From: an uncultured Bacilli bacterium
Lineage (GTDB): Bacteria > Bacillota_I > Bacilli_A > RF39 > UBA660
Direction: 5' to 3'
Assembly (NCBI GenBank): GCA_947626115.1
Contig: CANQQX010000012.1
Coordinates: forward strand, 1 to 35,515
DNA: 35,515 nt
Notes under the pieces: model-generated
Seen by the model: only the letters and a program-made list of their open reading frames with translations
Told to the model about the DNA's origin: nothing
Databases searched by the model: none
Part shown: positions 25,994-33,657 of the stretch, piece by piece
Layout of the letters: each line of letters begins with the position of its first letter
Numbering within the stretch: the first letter of the stretch is position 1
Translations under genes and position numbers: made by a program

Positions 25994-26569
25994 TTAAGAT
26001 TTTTTAATTTCGTATAATATATTCATTATTTCATTACATACATTTGAACTACTATTACTTGTATCATTTTCAGGTTTAATAAAATCATTTATTTCATCTA
26101 ATGCTAAATCAATATTATCTTTATTTATTCGATCTACAATTAATTTTTTACATGTATTAGGATAACCTCTTACCATTAAACCTGCCAAAGCTTTATAATA
26201 AAATTTCTCTGGTAAATCACTTTTTAAATATAAATCCATTGCTATTTCATCAGTTACTCCTCTTGGATTAGAAATAATAATTTTATTAGTACGAAATACC
26301 CCATTAGGTGCAGATTCACTTTGACAATTTACTACTTCAGCATCATCTGGTATTTCTACATCATATAATGTATCACCACGAACTAACCATCTTAATATTT
26401 TGTCTTCGGTACTAAAATTAAAGCCACCCATTTCTTTTGGATCTTGAGTACTCGGATTCCATCTTGGAGCAATATTTACTTCATTTAATTTATACTTAAT
26501 ATTTGAATTAGCACCAGAAGAGTTACCAAACATTACTTTTAATAATTTTTTGTTTTTTAATTCAATCAT
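25994..26569 (-). CDS. Unrecognised protein of the hydrolase unit
   Basis: The 191-residue cytoplasmic protein has a well-conserved-looking core (RWLVRGDTLYDVEIPDDAEVVNC, then APNGVFRTNKIIISNPRGVTDEIAMDLY), which I have seen in hypothetical proteins of gut Firmicutes. An all-helical C-terminus follows (RGYPNTCKKLIVDRINKDNIDLALDEINDFI). I cannot assign a function. It starts 2 nt after the MBL-fold gene and is followed after 9 nt by the transglutaminase-like gene. Confidence 0.75.
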   Translation of the reverse strand: MIELKNKKLLKVMFGNSSGANSNIKYKLNEVNIAPRWNPSTQDPKEMGGFNFSTEDKILRWLVRGDTLYDVEIPDDAEVVNCQSESAPNGVFRTNKIIISNPRGVTDEIAMDLYLKSDLPEKFYYKALAGLMVRGYPNTCKKLIVDRINKDNIDLALDEINDFIKPENDTSNSSSNVCNEIMNILYEIKKS

Positions 26570-26571
26570 TT

Positions 26572-27300
26572 TTATCCTTCTTCAATTTCAATAATATCAC
26601 CATCATTTGGAATAATAACATTTTTTAAATTTTTCTTAATTAACTCTTCTCGTGCTGAATCATCCATATGACTTACAATAAAAGTACAGTTTTGATATTT
26701 TTCTCTTAAATATTCAACATTATCTATACCCATATGTTTTTCATTTCCTAATAAATTTGCACAATCAGTAAACAAATATAAACATTTTGATGCTAGATAT
26801 TCGACATTTTCACAAAGATTGGTATCACCAGTAAAACCAACACTAATACCATTACGAGTTAAAATATAACCATATGCTGGTTTTAATTTGCCATGATCTA
26901 CTAAAACTTTTTCTACTTCAATATCTTCAATACTAAATCTTAAATTAGTTATATAATTAATAATTGTATTAGCATATATTTTATTTAGACTATTCGGAAA
27001 TCCTAACTTGGTTAATTTTTTTATCTTTTTAATGCCATCTTTACTAGTAAAAAAATAAATATTTTTATCTACATTTTCGGAATGTATTCTACCTAGCAAA
27101 TAAAACGGTATGTCAAAATAATGATCACCATGAAAATGAGTTAAAAGTAAATATTTTATCTCTTTTTCACTATATCCTAATTTTTTCATTGCTTTACAAC
27201 AACCATTTGGCATATCAACCATGATACGATTATCTATTAAATAAGATGCACTATTACAATCACTTGTTATATTTCCTGAACCAATAACTACAACTTTCAT
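26572..27300 (-). CDS. MBL-fold metallo-hydrolase
   Basis: The 242-residue protein has the metallo-beta-lactamase signature THFHGDH (54-60), preceded by strands MKVVVIGSGN and YLIDNRIMVDMP. Further metal-ligand candidates are in VLVDHGKLKPAYGYIL, SVGFTGDTNLCENV and FIVSHMDD. The layout resembles RNase Z/phosphodiesterase-type members rather than beta-lactamases, but it is shorter than RNase Z (~300). The substrate is unknown. Its start codon overlaps the end of the CutA gene. Confidence 0.85.
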   Translation of the reverse strand: MKVVVIGSGNITSDCNSASYLIDNRIMVDMPNGCCKAMKKLGYSEKEIKYLLLTHFHGDHYFDIPFYLLGRIHSENVDKNIYFFTSKDGIKKIKKLTKLGFPNSLNKIYANTIINYITNLRFSIEDIEVEKVLVDHGKLKPAYGYILTRNGISVGFTGDTNLCENVEYLASKCLYLFTDCANLLGNEKHMGIDNVEYLREKYQNCTFIVSHMDDSAREELIKKNLKNVIIPNDGDIIEIEEG

Positions 27301-27614
27301 TATTTTGTCTCCTTATCTATCCAATTTAAAAATTCTTTATTACCATTTAAAATATCATAACAAACTATTTCCGGAACTTCATAACTATGATTTTTCTTTA
27401 TTTCTTTTTCTATTTCTCTAAATAGAATCTTTTTACTTTTCATTTGGATTAAAAATTCATTAGAACTTATAATTTTATCTTGCCACCAATAAGTACTATT
27501 TATTTTTGTTATTTGTCCACCACTAATAAGTCTATTTTTTAAAAGAATATTAACAATTTTTTCGGCTTCTTCTTTACTACTACAAGCTGTTGTAACTAAA
27601 ATATATTTATCCAT
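27300..27614 (-). CDS. cutA: CutA1-family protein
   Basis: The 104-residue protein fits the small trimeric CutA1 family. ILVTTACSSKEEAEKIVNILL begins the ferredoxin-like fold. NSTYWWQDKIISSNEFLIQMKSK and HSYEVPEIVCYDILNGNKEFLNWI are the conserved blocks. It has been linked to divalent cation tolerance, but its true role is unsettled. The start overlaps the C39-like gene by 8 nt, and the MBL gene begins at its stop. Confidence 0.92.
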   Translation of the reverse strand: MDKYILVTTACSSKEEAEKIVNILLKNRLISGGQITKINSTYWWQDKIISSNEFLIQMKSKKILFREIEKEIKKNHSYEVPEIVCYDILNGNKEFLNWIDKETK

Positions 27615-28197
27615 TATTTATTCCTATTCTATTAATTAGGACACATTCTCGATTTTCTACCTTACCTAAAGCAAAATCTTTTTTACTTTCAGAAAATAAT
27701 CTTTTTAAAGTAACTATTCTATTATGAGTAAATGGTTTATTTAAAATTATTTTTATTTCCGAATCATTTTTGTATTCATTTTTATCTAAATAATATGGAT
27801 CAAATATATAAGCATTCTTTTTATCAATTTTAGTTATAATTACATAATGTTCCGTAAGTTGCCAACATCTTATAAAAACACAGCCAAAATTATCTAAACA
27901 TTCTTTTATTTTAGTAAAATTTACTTCACTACCTTCTAATCTTTCACATTTAATATTAAAATTCTTAGAATTTGCATATCTAGTAATCCAATGAGTTAAT
28001 TTGTTTATTGCTTCTCTACTCGTTCCGCCTTGACCTAAATTACCTTGTTCATCATAGCAATCTAAAGTATATTTATGAATTGCTTTGACAAGTTCAGCCG
28101 GTATTTCTTCTCTTTCAAATAAATAACTAAATGCATTTAGTAAAGATACTGTACCACAATCAAACTCTGTAACTTGAAATCTTAAAGGGACTTTCAT
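27607..28197 (-). CDS. C39-like cysteine peptidase
   Basis: The 196-residue protein has a papain-like Gln-Cys-His-Asp order typical of C39-like peptidases: RFQVTEFDCGTVSLLNAF (Q8, C14), TEHYVIITKID (H117) and AYIFDPYYLD (D133). No signal peptide or ABC-transporter part is fused, so it is stand-alone and probably cytoplasmic, unlike bacteriocin-exporting C39 enzymes. The substrate is unknown. It overlaps the GNAT gene upstream by 4 nt and CutA by 8 nt. Confidence 0.8.
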   Translation of the reverse strand: MKVPLRFQVTEFDCGTVSLLNAFSYLFEREEIPAELVKAIHKYTLDCYDEQGNLGQGGTSREAINKLTHWITRYANSKNFNIKCERLEGSEVNFTKIKECLDNFGCVFIRCWQLTEHYVIITKIDKKNAYIFDPYYLDKNEYKNDSEIKIILNKPFTHNRIVTLKRLFSESKKDFALGKVENRECVLINRIGINNG

Positions 28198-28691
28198 TTA
28201 TTATCACCTACTTTTAGTTCATACACACTAACTTCATTATTAATCTTTAATTTTAAATTCATATATTTATTTGCTAAAATACTGCCTTCTTTTGATATAG
28301 TTAAAGCACAATATAAACCTTTTTTTGCGTTATTTATCAATGTTTCTAACAACAAATTACCCATACCTTGATGACGATATTCTTCTAAAATTACAATTGA
28401 TACTATATAGTTGTAATAAGAATCTTCTATAAACATATTGGGATTTATATTTATATCATTTAATAATACCCCATTTATTAAAGCATCATAAAATTCTTTT
28501 TTTATTGGTACTGATACAATATAACCAACAGCTTTATCATTATCATATAATATATATCCATTATGTTTATTAGTATATCTTTCTAAATACCAATCAATAT
28601 CTAAATTAGATTTATAAAAAGTTTCATCTATGCTTTTTATTTTTAATAAATTATCTTTGGTTAAACTTATTTTTTCTACTCTCATATTCAA
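28194..28691 (-). CDS. GNAT acetyltransferase
   Basis: The 165-residue protein has the GNAT order: GYILYDNDKAVGYIVSVP, then NYIVSIVILEEYRHQGMGNLLLETLI (acetyl-CoA loop RHQGMG), then SILANKYMNLKL. The acceptor is unknown. It lies 4 nt after the isochorismatase-like gene and overlaps the C39-like gene by 4 nt, so the products are probably made together. Confidence 0.85.
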   Translation of the reverse strand: MNMRVEKISLTKDNLLKIKSIDETFYKSNLDIDWYLERYTNKHNGYILYDNDKAVGYIVSVPIKKEFYDALINGVLLNDININPNMFIEDSYYNYIVSIVILEEYRHQGMGNLLLETLINNAKKGLYCALTISKEGSILANKYMNLKLKINNEVSVYELKVGDNK

Positions 28692-28695
28692 TCCT

Positions 28696-29178
28696 TTATA
28701 TTACATTATTATTACCAATTAAATTTTTTATAATAGCAATTGCATTATTATGAATATCTACTCCCCATGGACTCATACAATAATTTTTTAAAACTTTAAC
28801 ATTATAATTATTTTCAAATAAATCAACAGCAGTTTTAAGAATACATGCTTCTGTATCAAAACCACATAAATATATTTCATTTATATTATTATCCTTGATA
28901 TATTTTTTTAATTCATCATTTAAAGCTGTATATACTTTTTTATTTAATATTTTATAATCTTTAGTATCTAACATAATTTTTCTATCTTCTTCAGTTAAGC
29001 AACCTTGATAATTTAACTTTTTATACCATGGACTTTCTAAATCATTAATAAATTTAGTAAATAGAACTAAGTCATACTTATTACTATCTATTAAATCTTG
29101 AATTTTTTTAACTACATTTTTATTAGCATCAGTAATAAAACTTTTTTGAACATCAATAACTAATAATAAATTTTTCAT
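28696..29178 (-). CDS. Isochorismatase-like cysteine hydrolase
   Basis: The 160-residue protein has the triad of the isochorismatase/nicotinamidase superfamily: LLLVIDVQKSF (D9), KILNKKVYTAL (a lysine at 80 or 81) and LCGFDTEACILKTAVDLF (C112). Family members hydrolyse amide or enol-ether bonds, such as nicotinamide. The exact substrate is not visible. A TATAAT at 29191-29196 leaves almost no leader, so the true promoter may be elsewhere. It opens the eight-gene unit that ends at 24734. Confidence 0.85.
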   Translation of the reverse strand: MKNLLLVIDVQKSFITDANKNVVKKIQDLIDSNKYDLVLFTKFINDLESPWYKKLNYQGCLTEEDRKIMLDTKDYKILNKKVYTALNDELKKYIKDNNINEIYLCGFDTEACILKTAVDLFENNYNVKVLKNYCMSPWGVDIHNNAIAIIKNLIGNNNVI

Positions 29179-29251
29179 AACATCACTTCTATTATAAGAT
29201 TAATATAAATACATTGTAATTAGCAAGAAAATAATAACAAAAAGACACTTT

Positions 29252-29280
29252 TTGACAATTAAATTCTTCTTCTTTATATT
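29252..29280 (+). promoter_or_regulatory. Promoter of the 98-residue plus-strand ORF
   Basis: A consensus -35 TTGACA (29252-29257) and TATATT (29275-29280) are 17 nt apart, giving transcription from about 29287. Confidence 0.75.
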
Positions 29281-29314
29281 TTTGTATGTTATAATAATTA
29301 TTCGAGGTGTAAAA

Positions 29315-29611
29315 ATGAATGAATTAATTAAAAATATTGAAATACTTGCTAATCAAGTTTTAATTACTTTAAAAAAAGATAAAATTACTTATAAGGAATT
29401 TTTAATTGCTTATGAAACATATTTATATATAATAAGATTAGAAGAATATGCATTAGAATTAAATAAATATGAAAGTACCATTAAAAATCTTTTAATAGTA
29501 GCTTCAGTAGAATACAACGATGTATGGGAAAAAATAAATATTGAGCATATTAAATCAGAATTAAATCCTAAAGTGAAAGAAAAAATACCAATAATACCAA
29601 TTAAAAAGTAA
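29315..29611 (+). CDS. Small protein of unknown function
   Basis: The 98-residue protein starts at the ATG at 29315, behind gaggtg. The track's start at 29252 lies within the promoter. It is predicted all-helical (MNELIKNIEILANQVLITLKK, then TYKEFLIAYETYLYIIRLEEYALELNKYE) and ends in a lysine/proline tail. No signal or membrane segment is visible. I do not recognise it. A near-consensus promoter, an SD and a terminator support it as a real gene. It stands alone on the plus strand between two minus-strand units. Confidence 0.75.
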   Translation: MNELIKNIEILANQVLITLKKDKITYKEFLIAYETYLYIIRLEEYALELNKYESTIKNLLIVASVEYNDVWEKINIEHIKSELNPKVKEKIPIIPIKK

Positions 29612-29637
29612 AAAAATCTACGATTGTAGATCTTTTT
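29610..29637. terminator. Bidirectional terminator
   Basis: atctac (29616-29621) and gtagat (29626-29631) form a stem with a 4-nt loop, flanked by A-rich and T-rich runs on both sides. It can serve both the plus-strand small ORF and the minus-strand hpf gene. Confidence 0.7.
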
Positions 29638-30163
29638 ATTTAACATTTAATATACCGAATTTATTATCTTTTCTCCGATAAATAACTGATACACATTCTT
29701 CATCAGTATTTTTGAATACAAAGAAATCATGATTTAATAGTTCCATTTGTAAAATAGCTTCTTCTTCATCCATTGGTTTACTATCAACATCTTTTCTTTT
29801 AACTATTTTTAAATCTTCTTCTTCATCAGTATCAAAATCAAAACTTAATTCAGGTACTTCAACTTTTTCATATCTCTTTTTAAGTCTTGTTTTATTTTTT
29901 CTAATTTGACCTTCTAATTTATCGACAACTAAATCAATCGCTGCATATAAATCTTGGTGAGATTCTTCTGCTCTTAAAATAAATTTATTTAAAGGTATGG
30001 TTACTTCAATTGTTTGTAAATTATTTTTACTTCTAATTACTACTTTGCAATTAATATTACTGGCATTTTCATAGTATTTGTCTAATCTTCCTAATTTTTC
30101 TTCGATGTAATTCTTAATTGCCTTAGTTACTGCTAGTTTGTCTCCCCTAATAGTATAATTCAT
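29636..30163 (-). CDS. hpf: Long-form ribosome hibernation promoting factor
   Basis: The 175-residue protein is the long form. The N-terminal ~100-residue HPF/YfiA domain (MNYTIRGDKLAVTKAIKNYIEEKLGRLDKYY, then SHQDLYAAIDLVVDKLEGQI) binds the 30S subunit. An acidic linker leads to the C-terminal dimerisation domain (KPMDEEEAILQMELLNHDFFVFKN). It pairs 70S ribosomes into inactive 100S dimers at slow growth. It has its own promoter at 30184-30212. Confidence 0.95.
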   Translation of the reverse strand: MNYTIRGDKLAVTKAIKNYIEEKLGRLDKYYENASNINCKVVIRSKNNLQTIEVTIPLNKFILRAEESHQDLYAAIDLVVDKLEGQIRKNKTRLKKRYEKVEVPELSFDFDTDEEEDLKIVKRKDVDSKPMDEEEAILQMELLNHDFFVFKNTDEECVSVIYRRKDNKFGILNVK

Positions 30164-30183
30164 GATATCACTCTCTTAATTTA

Positions 30184-30212
30184 AGTATATCATAAAAGTA
30201 TCTTTTTCCCAA
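30184..30212 (-). promoter_or_regulatory. hpf promoter
   Basis: On the minus strand TTGGGA (30212-30207) and TATACT (30189-30184) are 17 nt apart, with an extended TGA before the -10. Confidence 0.55.
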
Positions 30213-30240
30213 ATAAAAAAACTATTAGGCAATAGTTTTT
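30212..30240 (-). terminator. Cold-shock gene terminator
   Basis: aaaaactatt (minus strand, 30240-30231) pairs with aatagttttt (30226-30217) across a 4-nt loop, and T-rich sequence follows. It overlaps the last codons of the gene. Confidence 0.75.
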
Positions 30241-30437
30241 TGTTCTTCTACTACATCAACTGCTTGTAATCCTTTGGATGTTTCTACTAATTTAAAGTTT
30301 ACTAGAGCTCCTTCGCATAAAGTTTTATAACCTTCCTTCACAATTGCTGAATAGTGAACAAAAATATCATCTAAATCTTCATACTCAATAAATCCATAAC
30401 CTTTATCATTGTTGAACCACTTAACTTTTCCTTGCAT
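30225..30437 (-). CDS. Cold-shock protein (CspA family)
   Basis: The 70-residue protein starts at the ATG at 30437 behind gaggtgg. The upstream GTG in the track adds only three residues and overlaps the SD. It is one OB-fold nucleic-acid chaperone with RNP1 KGYGFIE and RNP2 DIFVHYSAI. The length is normal for Csp. Its promoter is at 30464-30492 and its terminator overlaps the stop, so it is a monocistronic unit. The leader is only about 20 nt, too short for a classical cold-shock leader structure. Confidence 0.95.
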   Translation of the reverse strand: MQGKVKWFNNDKGYGFIEYEDLDDIFVHYSAIVKEGYKTLCEGALVNFKLVETSKGLQAVDVVEEQKTIA

Positions 30438-30463
30438 ACTTCCCACCTCTTTTCTTCAATTAA

Positions 30464-30492
30464 ATTATGACATTATCACTATTTAAATTCAA
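30464..30492 (-). promoter_or_regulatory. Cold-shock gene promoter
   Basis: On the minus strand TTGAAT (30492-30487) and CATAAT (30469-30464) are 17 nt apart, with an extended TGT before the -10. Confidence 0.6.
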
Positions 30493-30566
30493 GAAAATTC
30501 GTATGCCAAAATTCGACATTTTTTTACCGTGGGACTTTAACATAATATCAAAATATTTAGAAAATT

Positions 30567-30600
30567 AAAAGTGCTTTTTTAATATTTTTATACACTTTAC
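30567..30600 (-). terminator. Possible terminator of the spoIID-region unit
   Basis: On the minus strand aaagtg pairs with cacttt across a 19-nt A/T loop, and tttaatttt follows just after the stop of the actin-like gene. The stem is short, so this is tentative. Confidence 0.35.
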
Positions 30601-31184
30601 AGATTTTGTAAAATTAAATTTAATATTAAATTAGCACTTTCTTCATAATAATAATAGTTAATTTTTTCTTTATCTAGCTTACTGGTTATATCTAAAAAAG
30701 ATTTACCAAATAAATAAACATTTTTCTTTTTTAATAATTTTATATAATCAGTAATAAATACACTTGTTATATTATTATTTAGTAACATTAGCATATCAAT
30801 ATTACCTTTATGATTTTGGTAATAGAAATAAAAATAGGTATCATTATAATTTATAATTAAATTATTTTTATTAACATTTAAATAGTTTATTTCATTTACA
30901 AATTTAATGTTTTTATAATTGAGTTCTTCAAAAACATCTGTTAATACTTTCTTATCTTCTTTAGTATAACTAGAATTTATAATAATTGTAATCGTATTAT
31001 TAAAAATATTCTTATTTAATTTATTATCTCCAATTATTTTACTAAATCTTTTAATAAACTTATCTCTATCAATAATATGACCATTTAATAGAGTATCTTT
31101 ATAAGGTTTAATTACTAATATTTTATTTAATTTTTTATTCCAAAAATTTATATAATCATCTAAGTATAAAATGTTTTCCATCAT
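30597..31184 (-). CDS. Degenerate MreB/Mbl-like actin homologue
   Basis: I start at the ATG at 31184 (31181 is also possible) behind aaggag. The track's start runs back into spoIIQ. The ~195-residue protein aligns by eye with MreB/Mbl. KILVIKPYKDTLLNGHIIDRDKFIKRFSKII matches the MreB segment around IRPLKDGVIADF. ITIIINSSYTKEDKKVLTDVFEELNYKNIKFVNE matches the VPSGATEVERRA...IEEP region. The N-terminal phosphate loop (DLGTANT) is missing, and the DIGGGTT loop reads NYNDTYFYF. The protein is ~60% of normal length. It probably cannot bind ATP. It follows spoIIQ-like and spoIID genes, where B. subtilis has mbl. Confidence 0.6.
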   Translation of the reverse strand: MMENILYLDDYINFWNKKLNKILVIKPYKDTLLNGHIIDRDKFIKRFSKIIGDNKLNKNIFNNTITIIINSSYTKEDKKVLTDVFEELNYKNIKFVNEINYLNVNKNNLIINYNDTYFYFYYQNHKGNIDMLMLLNNNITSVFITDYIKLLKKKNVYLFGKSFLDITSKLDKEKINYYYYEESANLILNLILQNL

Positions 31185-31215
31185 TATTCTCCTTAAGAAA
31201 AAAATCCTTAACGGA

Positions 31216-31854
31216 TTAATTTTCTGTATAATCAGTAATTTTTGTACCAATAAATTCTTCCGGATTCATAAGTTTATTGTCGCGATATACTTCAAATAGG
31301 AAAGTCTTTTTTGTATTCATTATTTCATTTACTTTACTAGTACCTAAAATTGTTTCACTAGCAACTTCATCACCTACTGATACTTCAATATTATCTAGGC
31401 CATAATAATAAGTTCTTACACTTTGAGTATGTTCAAGAACAATACATTTACCAAAAAATTCATCATCAAGTATTTCACTTACTTTGCCATCGGCAACTGC
31501 TTTTACTTCAAACTCATCATCGCTTGAATATAAAATACCAGTATTAGGTAGATAAGTATTTTCATAGAAGATTAAACTTTTTTGTTGCGTTGCTTCATCA
31601 GCATCTTTACTATAGTAGTGAACACTTATCTCGCCTTCACCTTCTGCAACTGGAGATGCCATATCACTACTTGCGACTGTATCTTCTACTATCACAGATT
31701 CAACATTATCATCTAAAATATCAGTACCATAATTATAATCTTTAGATGTTAATGATAAATCATGACCAAGTAAGATAACTCCTGTAAAAATGCTTATTGT
31801 AATTAGTAAATACAAAGTAGGTAAGACAAATCCTTTTAACTTTCTTTTCTTCAT
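31216..31854 (-). CDS. spoIIQ: SpoIIQ-like protein with a degenerate LytM domain
   Basis: The 212-residue protein has a basic N-terminus and one membrane helix (~9-30). A linker rich in acidic residues leads to a LytM/M23-fold domain (~105-205; VADGKVSEIL, GKCIVLEHTQSVRTYYYGLDNIEVSVGDEV). The zinc ligands are lost: NTGILY replaces HTGID, and FLFEV replaces HLHFEV. In sporulating Firmicutes SpoIIQ anchors the forespore side of the engulfment channel. Its place directly after spoIID supports this. A cell-wall regulator with the same fold is the alternative. An aggatggtga SD precedes the ATG. Confidence 0.75.
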   Translation of the reverse strand: MKKRKLKGFVLPTLYLLITISIFTGVILLGHDLSLTSKDYNYGTDILDDNVESVIVEDTVASSDMASPVAEGEGEISVHYYSKDADEATQQKSLIFYENTYLPNTGILYSSDDEFEVKAVADGKVSEILDDEFFGKCIVLEHTQSVRTYYYGLDNIEVSVGDEVASETILGTSKVNEIMNTKKTFLFEVYRDNKLMNPEEFIGTKITDYTEN

Positions 31855-31902
31855 TAATTCACCATCCTACTTAAAGTATTAACTAATTTTTAATCTTTAT
31901 AC

Positions 31903-32808
31903 TTAAATAGGAGCAATTTCAATATTTTTATAATAATATTTCAAAATTTTATCATAAGTATAACCGGCATTCGCCATTCCATTAGCACCATATTGACTCA
32001 TACCAACCCCATGACCATAGCCTCTAGTTGTAATAGTTACCTTATCACCATCTACATCTATATCAAAATCAGTTGATCTAAGGCCGAGAAGACTTCGAAA
32101 ATTAGTACCCTTAAATTCTTTACCACTTACTACTAATGTATTAACACGATTGGTATTACTTCGTTTAATATCGGTAAATGTTAAGTTATCACAACTGATT
32201 TGTAGTTTTTCACATATCTCGTTTTTAGTAAATTCTTTGGTATAGGTAAAATTTTTTAAATTATTATTATCATAAGTTGAAGGAACACTTTGTAAATAAT
32301 CTCTATCTTCACTAAATACTAGACTAACATCTTCGGTAAAACCATTACTCATCGCAAAATAATAGGCTTCCACTATTTCATCATTGTAATACATTACTTC
32401 ACCGTTTGTAGCATTAACAGCATTTTTAACTTTAGTATAATACTTATCAAAATCATCAAGCCATTTATTTTTCATCTCATCAACTGTAATATAACTTTGG
32501 TTAGAAACATCTGTTACCACATCATAAGTTTTGTCACTACTAGCAATTTTATAAGCAGCATAAGTACGAGCCGCTACAGCTTGAGCTTTAAGTGCTTCAT
32601 CATTAAAAGATGCTGGCATTTCCGCTGCTACTACGCCAACTATATAATCTTCTAATTCTAATTTACTAATATTGTTTGTTTTCGAATCTAAAACACTTAT
32701 CTTTTTATTAGCTTTAGTATTAAAAAAAGTAGTATGGGTACTACTACTTACAAATACTAAAATTAAACTTAATGCTATAGTTATTACTAGAAGTATTCTA
32801 TTTTGCAT
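31903..32808 (-). CDS. spoIID: SpoIID, engulfment lytic transglycosylase
   Basis: The 301-residue protein has an N-terminal membrane anchor (~4-23). The SpoIID domain includes LELEDYIVGVVAAEMPASFNDEALKAQAVAARTYA, where E63 is the catalytic glutamate, and the C-terminal block TRGYGHGVGMSQYGANGMANAGYTYDKILKYYY. It cleaves denuded glycan strands during engulfment in the mother cell. All hallmark residues are present, so it should be active. It lies 12 nt after the ywzB-like gene and 48 nt before the spoIIQ-like gene. Confidence 0.95.
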   Translation of the reverse strand: MQNRILLVITIALSLILVFVSSSTHTTFFNTKANKKISVLDSKTNNISKLELEDYIVGVVAAEMPASFNDEALKAQAVAARTYAAYKIASSDKTYDVVTDVSNQSYITVDEMKNKWLDDFDKYYTKVKNAVNATNGEVMYYNDEIVEAYYFAMSNGFTEDVSLVFSEDRDYLQSVPSTYDNNNLKNFTYTKEFTKNEICEKLQISCDNLTFTDIKRSNTNRVNTLVVSGKEFKGTNFRSLLGLRSTDFDIDVDGDKVTITTRGYGHGVGMSQYGANGMANAGYTYDKILKYYYKNIEIAPI

Positions 32809-32820
32809 TGCTATTCTCCT

Positions 32821-33006
32821 TTATAAATTTAGAAAATCTACAACAAAATTAGTTAACAAATAAGATAACGCAATACTTAAACACATAAACAATAATTTAG
32901 CTTCAACCGCTTTATTCTTTCGCATTATGCTATTAAAATTGATACCTGATAAAACAAATATACTTAAAAATAGAAATATAGCATATAAATACATTTTATA
33001 ATTCAT
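32821..33006 (-). CDS. YwzB-like DUF1146 membrane protein
   Basis: The 61-residue protein starts at the ATG at 33006, placed 6 nt after ggag. Two hydrophobic helices (about residues 4-20 and 37-58) and the end LLTNFVVDFLNL fit DUF1146 (YwzB), a small Firmicutes membrane protein found near spoIID in Bacillus. Function is unknown. The start overlaps the end of rpiB by 11 nt. Confidence 0.6.
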   Translation of the reverse strand: MNYKMYLYAIFLFLSIFVLSGINFNSIMRKNKAVEAKLLFMCLSIALSYLLTNFVVDFLNL

Positions 33007-33451
33007 TATATTCTCCATTTTCATATTTTATGATACTATCAATTCTTTTTAAATATCTTGGAATTGATGCTGGTTCTGTTTCAATAAATGTATCAACTAT
33101 TTCCTTAGCTAAATCAATACCTAGATTTGCACCGATAGCTAAAACATTTGCCCCATTATGATTTTTACCTTTAAAAGCATCTTCAACAGATGTTGCTCTA
33201 ACACAACGAATACCTTTTACTTTATTGGCAGCAATTGACATACCAACACCATTACCACAAATTAAAATACCTAAAGCATCTTTATTATCTCTTACTAATT
33301 CACTTAATTTAAATGCAAATACAGGATAATCATCATAATCACTATTAGGAATACCTATTTCTTTTATATCGATATTTTTATTTTGTAAATAATTAAATAA
33401 TTCTTTTTTGATTTCTACTCCTAAATGATCACATGCAATATAAACAGTCAT
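32996..33451 (-). CDS. rpiB: RpiB, ribose-5-phosphate isomerase B
   Basis: The 151-residue protein starts at the ATG at 33451, since the TTG at 33466 overlaps the ggagagtg SD. The enzyme interconverts ribulose-5-phosphate and ribose-5-phosphate (pentose phosphate pathway). Active-site features are C7-D8-H9 in IACDHLGVEIK, and the catalytic base C65 in GILICGNGVGMSIAANK. The phosphate-binding arginine is in IRCVRATSVEDA. The oxyanion loop reads GNGVGMS where many have GTGIGMS. It opens the unit with ywzB-like and spoIID. Confidence 0.93.
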   Translation of the reverse strand: MTVYIACDHLGVEIKKELFNYLQNKNIDIKEIGIPNSDYDDYPVFAFKLSELVRDNKDALGILICGNGVGMSIAANKVKGIRCVRATSVEDAFKGKNHNGANVLAIGANLGIDLAKEIVDTFIETEPASIPRYLKRIDSIIKYENGEYNEL

Positions 33452-33470
33452 TTTATCACTCTCCAAATTA

Positions 33471-33478
33471 ATTATATC
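33471..33478 (-). promoter_or_regulatory. rpiB promoter -10 region
   Basis: On the minus strand an extended TGATATAAT has a weak -35 (TTTAAT) 17 nt upstream. It precedes the rpiB SD by about 15 nt. Confidence 0.5.
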
Positions 33479-33657
33479 AAATATGTTAAATTAATTAAAG
33501 TTATGAATGAGCTTTTAAGTGTCTAATATTGTCGGACGATTTTTATTTACATATATTACCTTTTATATTTTAATAGAGACTTATGGAAGTGTGAATGGCA
33601 TCGCCTTAGCTTAATTTTTTTAGGGGCTATTAAATTTTAGATTATAATAAATTAATA

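Noticed and set aside
29410-29646. 78-residue minus-strand ORF
   Set aside because: Antisense to the 98-residue gene, which has a promoter, RBS and terminator. It also crosses the bidirectional terminator.
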